Source: a virus
Length of the DNA stretch: 35,179 nt
Direction: 5' to 3' (one strand)
Virus record (IMG/VR): IMGVR_UViG_3300044522_000307
Span: 1-35,179 of that record
Shown: one piece after another, positions 29,758 through 35,179 of the stretch
Layout: each line of letters begins with the position of its first letter
How positions within the stretch are numbered: position 1 is the first letter of the stretch
Made by a program: the position numbers and the translations under genes
Notes under the pieces: generated by a model
What the model was told of the DNA's origin: nothing
The model's database searches: none
The model's input: only the letters and a program-made list of their open reading frames with translations

Positions 29758-30441
29758 TTAAAATGGGGTTCCGGTACGACCTGAGTCATACCCGGTGCTG
29801 TCACGCCTACCTGTGTCACCATAGCCGGGGTTGTTACCTCCAAAAGCTCCTCCAACATCCCCACGGCTTTCATATGCACGCTCAATGGCAGCAGCCTGTG
29901 CAGCTTGCATTGGGTCTACCACTTGATTGACAATTGGTACGCCAGCTAAAGTTCCTTCAGGGTTAGGAGTTACACCCATAGCAATAGCTCGTTGATTAGC
30001 TACGAAATCAGGTACAAGTTTATTCTGAAGCATCCCTAATGAAGTATTACCCCATAAATTTTGCAATGTCTGAGTAATGGAAGCCATTGTGGGGTTGTTA
30101 GCGTAATAGTTTGCCTTCTCAGCGTCTGTCATGTTTGTCCATGCAGGATTACTATCTACATATCCACGACTTCCACCTCCTCCTCGTGTCTGAGGATAAA
30201 GGTCTTCAAACAGCCCACCAACAACACTTTGTTGTGCAGAAGGAATGACAGCTGTTGGAGCAGAGGCAGCAGCCCCATACCATTGCTGCAAAGCCTGTTG
30301 ATACTCAGGGGTTAATGTCCCTGTAGTGGTTTGCTGTGTCTGTGGGTTATATGTTTGTTGTTGAGGGAAATACATGGCATAGGCATCTGCCATTGCCTTC
30401 AAGTATTCAGGGGTAACGCCGGAACTAAATAGTTGTGCCAT
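29758..30441 (-). CDS. Virion-associated protein, Gln/Tyr-rich, unknown
   Basis: 227 aa, starting MAQLFSSGVTPEYLKAMADA. Residues ~25-60 are Gln/Thr-rich (FPQQQTYNPQTQQTTTGTLT). The C-terminus is Gly/Arg/Asp-rich and looks disordered (GGNNPGYGDTGRRDSTGYDS). It lies 2 bases after the tail-collar gene and just before the internal-protein group. A structural or ejected protein is likely from context. No family recognised. Confidence 0.7.
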   Translation of the reverse strand: MAQLFSSGVTPEYLKAMADAYAMYFPQQQTYNPQTQQTTTGTLTPEYQQALQQWYGAAASAPTAVIPSAQQSVVGGLFEDLYPQTRGGGGSRGYVDSNPAWTNMTDAEKANYYANNPTMASITQTLQNLWGNTSLGMLQNKLVPDFVANQRAIAMGVTPNPEGTLAGVPIVNQVVDPMQAAQAAAIERAYESRGDVGGAFGGNNPGYGDTGRRDSTGYDSGRTGTPF

Positions 30442-30443
30442 GT

Positions 30444-31220
30444 TTATGTCTTAATAATGAAGAAGATACCCAAATAAGGAGGGAGATTTGCATTAGTGCC
30501 TGAAGCCCCTGCGGATGCAACTGTTGTAGAAGTTGCTACAGAAATACCTGTAGAAGCGCCGTTTGTACTACCTGACGCAGGAGTGGTTCCTGCTATAGCA
30601 AAAGTTCCAGCGGGAGTACCACCTGTTGTAGCAGGGATGCTGTGTGAATGTCCGGGGTCTGTAACAGTCGATGTGGAAGTAGCTGTGTGTGTATGGCTTA
30701 CAGCAATTGCATCTTTTGAACCGCCTGTGCTATTAGCACTATATGTTGTTCCAGCACCTACTGGGAAACGGTCTCTAAAGTCTGGAAGATTAAAAGTTGT
30801 GCTCCCATCTCCAACACCAAATGTAGTGCTTGTTACAGCAAACAAAGTAGCATATGTAGAACGACTAACTGCCTGTCCGTTACATAGTAAATATCCGCTA
30901 GGTGCTGTTCCTGTAGGCCACAGTAATAAACTACCACTAGTGACGCTAACAGGGATAGCTGCAATAGCTGTAGCAACAAAAGCTGTTGTAGCAAGAGCTG
31001 TAGTGTTATTTCCAGCTGATTGTGTTGTAGCCAATGTCCCTGTTGGAAGAACAGGAGTTCCTGTAAAGGTAGGAGACAAGCTATTAGCCTTTGTAGCTAT
31101 AGCCGTTACGAGGTTATTAAACTCTGTATCAATTTCAGTGCCTTTAACAATCTTTAGGGCATTGCCAGTGGAGAGACTGTCCTTAGATGCAAAGTTCGTA
31201 CTTTTTGTATAATCTGTCAT
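30444..31220 (-). CDS. Tail collar-domain fibre protein
   Basis: 258 aa. The N-terminal third is a short stalk with LSPTFTGTPVLPTGTLATTQ. The middle has the phage Tail Collar signature (PF07484): GTAPSGYLLCNGQAVSRSTY, then FGVGDGSTTFNLPDFRDRFP. After it comes a His/Thr/Gly-rich tip (SHTHTATSTSTVTDPGHSHS), as in short tail fibres where His residues bind metal. It ends NLPPYLGIFFIIKT. It is a probable receptor-binding or short-fibre protein, separate from the long fibre at 421-1863. Confidence 0.88.
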   Translation of the reverse strand: MTDYTKSTNFASKDSLSTGNALKIVKGTEIDTEFNNLVTAIATKANSLSPTFTGTPVLPTGTLATTQSAGNNTTALATTAFVATAIAAIPVSVTSGSLLLWPTGTAPSGYLLCNGQAVSRSTYATLFAVTSTTFGVGDGSTTFNLPDFRDRFPVGAGTTYSANSTGGSKDAIAVSHTHTATSTSTVTDPGHSHSIPATTGGTPAGTFAIAGTTPASGSTNGASTGISVATSTTVASAGASGTNANLPPYLGIFFIIKT

Positions 31221-31228
31221 GTGTGTCC

Positions 31229-32770
31229 TTAAACAATCTTGCCGTTCTTGGCGTGTATCTCGATTTTTTGGATACTTAAAGCACTTCCATAAATTTCGCT
31301 CTCATACCCTGTCTGTATTACTTTGCCGCTTCCTGTCGGATAGGCTACAATAGTTGTTAATACTGTTCCATCTGTATACTCACCAATATTATACTCTGAA
31401 ACTCCGTAATATGCAACACTTTGTGTAAGAATCTTTACGTTCTGTGCATAATAATTACCAGTGAAATCATAGCCCCATTTAACTGTTACAAACTGGTCAC
31501 TACCGCCAATAACTACTGTTGATAGTTTCTTTAATACTGTAGTGACTGAAGGCTGTCCAAGGTCAGTATGGTTTGTAAAGTATTGGAACCGATAGCTTGC
31601 TGTGTTGTCTAAATAGCCTGTGTATTTACCAATATAGCCAGCTTTACCGATTAAGAGGCTTCCATCCCTACGGCTACAGAAACAAGCAGGGGTCATGCTG
31701 TCCCATGTTGTCACTCGTGCGCTGCCGTCCTGTAGGGTCTGTTTTAGGTCAAAACAATAGACTATGCTTAGGGAGGGTACTGTGAGCAAATAAAAGCTCT
31801 CTAAGGGGCTGTATACGCTCTTTACGAGGCTTAAATCAGCACCGTCATATGCTCTCATCAAGTCATCACGGACATTCTTGCTGAGGTCTCTAAGTGGAGC
31901 ACTCTTTTCCTGTATGGTTCGGAGAATGCTTCGTACACCTGTCTTAGACAAGAAGATGACATCAGTACCTGTATTCTGCACACTATCTCTAGCAATGCAG
32001 CCGATACCAGTAATTGTATCAGACAGTACCATCGTTGAGGGACTATTTGCTCCTGAATATACTAATATATTTTCAGTACCAAGAATAAATAAGAAATCAT
32101 TATGTGCAGCAAGGGCAACAATTGTGTCATTACCGTTAGGCCACACAGTTGTTGTGTCTAATGTTCCAGCACTTCCTGTAGCATATTTCTGAGGGCTTGA
32201 AATGTCGCTCCATTGAATAAGACTTTTATCGGTTGTTGTGTCTACATTCCATACACGACCAAAAGCAGCTATAGCGAAATTGGATTGCTGAACTGTGCCG
32301 TTATACCCTGAAAGCTCACTAATACGGCGATATGTTGTGGTAGACAAAGCAGCATCAAATACTAATGGGTCATGGCCTCGTTGGAAGGCATATGCTGCAC
32401 CTCCTAGATGACACACGCTCCAATTATCTCCTGTAATGGTTGGAGCTGTTCCACCGCCTCCGTAGGTCATTTCTACAAGAGCACCACCATCAAGTTTAAA
32501 CACCTTGTTGTTGCCAGCTGCCATTGTATATGGCGTACCGTCATCACTAATATGCTCAGAGATTGTCCTAATAACAGCTGTGCCTAAAGCCCCTGAAGCT
32601 GAGTTCTGTGGAGACCAGCCTTTACGAGCACCAATACGACCAAACTTATCAATCACTGCGTTATTAGCAACAAGAGCAAAACCAGAAGCTAGGTCTAAGC
32701 TGCTGTCTTGTGTGTTTAGTCCAAAGAAGCCGGGAGCTGTAATGCTATAAGTTTGTATTTGTTGTGTCAT
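31229..32770 (-). CDS. Large tail (nozzle/stabilisation) protein candidate
   Basis: 513 aa from ATG 32770, set by an ATGA overlap with the adaptor gene. The start TQQIQTYSITAPGFFGLNTQ, then FALVANNAVIDKFGRIGARK, is typical of a conserved podovirus tail protein that follows the adaptor. Repeated short beta segments (for example NDFLFILGTENILVYSG) suggest a beta-propeller, as in T7 gp12 or P22 gp10 nozzles. It should lie below the portal and adaptor. The exact homologue is not certain. Confidence 0.78.
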   Translation of the reverse strand: MTQQIQTYSITAPGFFGLNTQDSSLDLASGFALVANNAVIDKFGRIGARKGWSPQNSASGALGTAVIRTISEHISDDGTPYTMAAGNNKVFKLDGGALVEMTYGGGGTAPTITGDNWSVCHLGGAAYAFQRGHDPLVFDAALSTTTYRRISELSGYNGTVQQSNFAIAAFGRVWNVDTTTDKSLIQWSDISSPQKYATGSAGTLDTTTVWPNGNDTIVALAAHNDFLFILGTENILVYSGANSPSTMVLSDTITGIGCIARDSVQNTGTDVIFLSKTGVRSILRTIQEKSAPLRDLSKNVRDDLMRAYDGADLSLVKSVYSPLESFYLLTVPSLSIVYCFDLKQTLQDGSARVTTWDSMTPACFCSRRDGSLLIGKAGYIGKYTGYLDNTASYRFQYFTNHTDLGQPSVTTVLKKLSTVVIGGSDQFVTVKWGYDFTGNYYAQNVKILTQSVAYYGVSEYNIGEYTDGTVLTTIVAYPTGSGKVIQTGYESEIYGSALSIQKIEIHAKNGKIV

Positions 32771-33426
32771 GCCCAATTCCAACTATCTAGCTCGTTATAT
32801 CGGCTCTGTTCAATGGCAATGTAGTCTGACAATGCGCTCTTGAACATTCCGTATGCTTCGCTATTTGTTAAGCCGCCGTCTTCACCACGCTCCACTAACG
32901 ACCGAGCAAGAGCTAACAGAATGACAGGTTCTTTAGGAACAATCATTGTAGCTGCATCAGTTGCTAATTCATCTTGTGGCTGATAGATGTTGAAGTATAT
33001 TGTATATACACCATCAGGGATGGGGAACAAGTCTACCTGTGTGTCTCCGTTACTATCTACACCATTAAAGTTGTAATAGTTAGGAGCACCCTTCTGTGGG
33101 TTTGGAGAGCTTAAAAAGCTCTGAGTCATATTAACACCGTCACGGCTCTCTAAGTGATAGCGGTTGGTGTTGTTATAAATCTCAATAACTTTGAAGCGAG
33201 AGCCTGTACCTACAAGGGCGTAGTTGAAGATGCCATCAGAGGTGTTTGCTGTCAGCGTTGTTGTAAGAGAGTTCCAATCGTAGGAGTCTTCAACCTGTCG
33301 TTTAGCATCGTTTACAAACTTACCGACCAGCTTGGATAGAACATTCTCGTTGACAGTGGTAACTTCTGGCTCACGCAAGCGAACAAGAACATCATTCACT
33401 AGGGATAGGAAAGTTGGGAGTGCCAT
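32767..33426 (-). CDS. Head-tail adaptor (gp11/tail-tubular-A type)
   Basis: 219 aa, starting MALPTFLSLVNDVLVRLREP. The run FVNDAKRQVEDSYDWNSLTT and the later segments PNYYNFNGVDSNGDTQVDLF and YTIYFNIYQPQDEL are typical of podovirus adaptor proteins (T7 gp11, SU10-type), which bind the portal with a helical bundle and the nozzle with a beta domain. The next gene is the nozzle candidate, as expected. Confidence 0.85.
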   Translation of the reverse strand: MALPTFLSLVNDVLVRLREPEVTTVNENVLSKLVGKFVNDAKRQVEDSYDWNSLTTTLTANTSDGIFNYALVGTGSRFKVIEIYNNTNRYHLESRDGVNMTQSFLSSPNPQKGAPNYYNFNGVDSNGDTQVDLFPIPDGVYTIYFNIYQPQDELATDAATMIVPKEPVILLALARSLVERGEDGGLTNSEAYGMFKSALSDYIAIEQSRYNELDSWNWA

Positions 33427-33428
33427 GT

Positions 33429-33620
33429 TTATTTCTTCTTAGGTTTGCTCTTACCTGCCTCTGAGAGGGCAATGGCAATTGCTTGTTTTGGATTCTTAAC
33501 TACAGGGCCACCTTTGCCTGAATGGAGGGTTCCCTCTTTGTATTCCTTCATAACCTTCTCTGTCTTTGTTTTAGCTTTATGGGTCGCTGTACGCTGACCT
33601 CGCATTGGCATGGCTTTCAT
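33429..33620 (-). CDS. Small basic protein (DUF6496-like)
   Basis: 63 aa, very rich in Lys. MKAMPMRGQRTATHKAKTKT is followed by EKVMKEYKEGTLHSGKGGPV and then KNPKQAIAIALSEAGKSKPK. The VM-x-E-x-K-x-G-x-LHSG and KQAIAIALSEAG motifs match DUF6496, a small family frequent in phages and bacteria. A DNA-binding or packaged protein is possible. It lies 2 bases before the adaptor gene. Confidence 0.82.
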   Translation of the reverse strand: MKAMPMRGQRTATHKAKTKTEKVMKEYKEGTLHSGKGGPVVKNPKQAIAIALSEAGKSKPKKK

Positions 33621-33629
33621 ATATTTCCT

Positions 33630-33866
33630 TTAGTTAATTCCGTGATTGAATAGAAATTCTTTAAATACATAAAAAATCCCTAATATGCCCATCCAAACTA
33701 AACCAATTAATGTCTTCTCAATGATAGCTTCTCTTAGTTTAATGCTCTGAGCTTCTTTCCTAATTGCTAGTCTCACCCATTGCTGTTCTTCATCAGAGAG
33801 GTGGGCGGAGCTTTTAAGAGCTTCTGTTAGGTCTGCTATTAGTTCTAGGCGTTCATCTGCTGTCAT
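33630..33866 (-). CDS. Small protein with a C-terminal membrane segment (78 aa)
   Basis: Starts MTADERLELIADLTEALKSS, then HLSDEEQQWVRLAIRKEAQS and a hydrophobic segment TLIGLVWMGILGIFYVFKEF (about residues 52-71). One helix is soluble and acidic; the membrane anchor is C-terminal. Similar proteins are recalled from tail gene regions of other phages. It could be a second holin-like or infection-stage membrane protein; unknown. Confidence 0.72.
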   Translation of the reverse strand: MTADERLELIADLTEALKSSAHLSDEEQQWVRLAIRKEAQSIKLREAIIEKTLIGLVWMGILGIFYVFKEFLFNHGIN

Positions 33867-33882
33867 TATGTTTTCTCATATA

Positions 33883-34401
33883 TTAAGTTAATACTTTCCA
33901 AAACTGATGTACGGTTGTTGTACCATTAGCAACCATAGTTGCCACATTATCTATAAGAATAAAAACATCAAAATCTTGGCAGGTGTTGCCATTAACTGTG
34001 TAGTTTCCAGATACTACCGCAATCTGCCCTTTTTCTACAACAAGAGACTGTCCTTGTTCCAATAATGTAGCACTATGCTCTATGCGCCCCCCATTCTTAG
34101 GAACAACACAAAGATACTCACTATTGTCTTGTGTGGCAGTTATTTTAAAAAAAGCAGTTTTGCGTTCTTGAGCAGGAGGCCATATTGTTCCTACAGGACG
34201 CTCATCAACCTCATCGGTAAGTTCTTTAAAGGTAGCATTAAAACTTCCTTTTGTAACTAGATGTTTCCGTGCATAGGTATCAGCAGAAATAGAGGATTTG
34301 GAAAGCGTCCTATCAATACTATCCCCATTGCTTTCATACTGAGTTATGTTTATTGCCATCCCCAATTCAGGATATGATAGAAGTTTTCCAGCTTTTACCA
34401 T
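33883..34401 (-). CDS. Virion-region protein, unknown (172 aa)
   Basis: Starts MVKAGKLLSYPELGMAINIT, with TAATG overlap with the upstream gene and AGG in front; an internal ATG at 34359 is an alternative start. Later parts look beta-rich (AFFKITATQDNSEYLCVVPK, SLVVEKGQIAVVSGNYTVNG). It may be a small decoration, fibre or chaperone protein, given the fibre genes before it. No family recognised. Confidence 0.68.
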   Translation of the reverse strand: MVKAGKLLSYPELGMAINITQYESNGDSIDRTLSKSSISADTYARKHLVTKGSFNATFKELTDEVDERPVGTIWPPAQERKTAFFKITATQDNSEYLCVVPKNGGRIEHSATLLEQGQSLVVEKGQIAVVSGNYTVNGNTCQDFDVFILIDNVATMVANGTTTVHQFWKVLT

Positions 34402-34712
34402 TACAGAACCTGTATGTTTGGAACAATGTCCACTACATTAGATGCTGGAACAACAGGTGCTACAACAACTGGCGTTTGAACTTGAGCCAAGATAGCATCA
34501 AAGCCTGTTGCTGTCTGAACTTCTTGTGTTCGCTCAAGCAACCAAAGAGGCGCTCTGTGCTGTATCTCTATCGCTAGAGCGTCACCAGTAATGAAGGCTC
34601 CGTCAACCACTGGTACATCCATTGCGTATGTAGCAATATCAACCCCATTGCTTGAGTATGTAACCTGAATCTGACCCATTGCTGCATCAGCAGCTACAAT
34701 TTTATAGTCCAT
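34401..34712 (-). CDS. Small protein after the adhesin, possible fibre chaperone (103 aa)
   Basis: Starts MDYKIVAADAAMGQIQVTYS. The middle APLWLLERTQEVQTATGFDA, followed by a Val/Pro-rich end, recalls short proteins encoded after tail fibres or adhesins that help fibre assembly. It overlaps the glycine-rich gene and the next gene by TAATG, so all are co-translated. The chaperone role is a guess from position. Confidence 0.68.
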   Translation of the reverse strand: MDYKIVAADAAMGQIQVTYSSNGVDIATYAMDVPVVDGAFITGDALAIEIQHRAPLWLLERTQEVQTATGFDAILAQVQTPVVVAPVVPASNVVDIVPNIQVL

Positions 34713-35179
34713 TATGTCTGACCTCCAAAAGTTGTTCCCGTAATCCCCGCACCTGTATTAACAAATGATTTACCTGATAGGCAAGCACCTCCAGTGCCCA
34801 CAGAGCCGCTACCACCACCTCCTCCAGCTGCTCCGGTAGCCCCTAACGAACCTCCAGTACCGCCATTGTATACAGGGCCTCCACCGCTCTGACCCGCACC
34901 TCCACCTCCACCTGCTGTTTTTGTGCCAGCATTTCCAGCAGAGGCTCCCTGCCCAACGCCCACAGAGGTGCCAGCAGCCCCTCCAGCTCCTCCGTTGTAT
35001 CCTTGCCCACCACCACCGCCACCGCCACCGTAGTAAAGGGTGGTGCCTTTAAAAGAAACAACTGCAGCGTTCCCTCCGCTACCACCGCCACCGCCGCCCC
35101 CAACAGTTCCGTTATTTGTAATAACGGTTGTTCTTGCAACACTTACAGCAGGGCCGCCACTACCTGCATTTGTACCGCC
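34712..35179 (-). CDS. Glycine-rich tail adhesin-like protein, C-terminal part (starts at 421)
   Basis: This is the C-terminal part of the 253-aa protein whose N-terminus lies at 421-1; bases 35053-35179 repeat 1-127. From 35052 downward the sequence is a chain of polyglycine motifs (YYGGGGGGGGQGYNGG, TKTAGGGGGAGQSGGG, GAAGGGGGSGSVGTGG) and ends GITGTTFGGQT. Such runs can pack as polyglycine-II helices, as in the tips of gp38-type adhesins. A GTG at 34963 would give a false 83-aa ORF if the ends were not joined. It couples by TAATG to the gene at 34401. Confidence 0.85.
   Translation of the reverse strand, partial: GGTNAGSGGPAVSVARTTVITNNGTVGGGGGGGSGGNAAVVSFKGTTLYYGGGGGGGGQGYNGGAGGAAGTSVGVGQGASAGNAGTKTAGGGGGAGQSGGGPVYNGGTGGSLGATGAAGGGGGSGSVGTGGACLSGKSFVNTGAGITGTTFGGQT
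35053..35179. repeat. Terminal overlap, right copy (circular contig)
   Basis: Identical to 1-127; see that entry. It should be removed once before any whole-genome analysis. Confidence 0.93.

Noticed and set aside
34843-35142. 99-aa minus ORF overlapping the glycine-rich gene
   Set aside because: It is in another frame of the same low-complexity DNA; the glycine frame runs unbroken across the joined ends and has coupled start and stop.

Overview
The window is one complete genome of a lytic, podovirus-type tailed phage, read as a circular contig. The last 127 bases (35053-35179) repeat the first 127 exactly, so the unique genome is 35,052 bp, and one gene (a glycine-rich tail protein) runs across the artificial ends. 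No integrase, phage-type repressor gene, tRNA, rRNA, CRISPR array or insertion sequence was seen. The host cannot be named from sequence alone; a Gram-negative bacterium is the best guess, from the phage type, the M15-family endolysin and the consensus sigma70 promoters. A T7-type replication set, a B12-dependent ribonucleotide reductase and no phage RNA polymerase together recall roseophage SIO1 and cobavirus-like (Zobellviridae) podoviruses. That resemblance is recalled, not tested.

Layout: two opposed transcription units diverge from a ~1.07 kb control region (8412-9484) and converge on one hairpin terminator (23784-23817). The control region carries a perfect-consensus sigma70 promoter in each direction (8580-8608 leftward, 9406-9433 rightward). 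Between them lies an array of short palindromes: four GACT-N4-AGTC sites and four GCAC-N7-GTGC sites. These may be operators or origin iterons.

Rightward unit (9.5-23.8 kb), early and middle genes: first come small unknown proteins and a GP88-like cysteine-rich protein, then a tightly overlapped run of tiny ORFs (10.8-13.3 kb), several of them membrane peptides. The replication block follows: primase-helicase, a DruA/Mom-like possible DNA-modification enzyme, DNA polymerase, an endonuclease VII-like HNH protein, SSB, 5'-3' exonuclease and a second HNH nuclease. The unit ends with nucleotide and accessory functions: a calcineurin-like phosphoesterase, a dATP/dGTP diphosphohydrolase-like protein, class II ribonucleotide reductase and an HExxH metalloprotein.

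Leftward unit (8.4 kb to 0, then 35.05 to 23.8 kb), late genes: small and large terminase, portal, an HNH endonuclease, two small proteins, scaffold and major capsid protein, then a terminator. Next come a tail fibre with about 25 alanine/serine heptads, the junction-spanning polyglycine protein, small virion proteins, the adaptor, a large tail/nozzle candidate and a tail-collar protein. Four probable internal or ejection proteins follow, and the unit ends in the lysis cassette (M15 endolysin, a short ORF, a membrane protein, a GTA-type holin).

Together the genes describe a phage that relies on host RNA polymerase, replicates with its own T7-like replisome, makes deoxynucleotides with a B12-dependent reductase, and may modify its DNA. 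Most genes are coupled by ATGA or TAATG stop/start overlaps.
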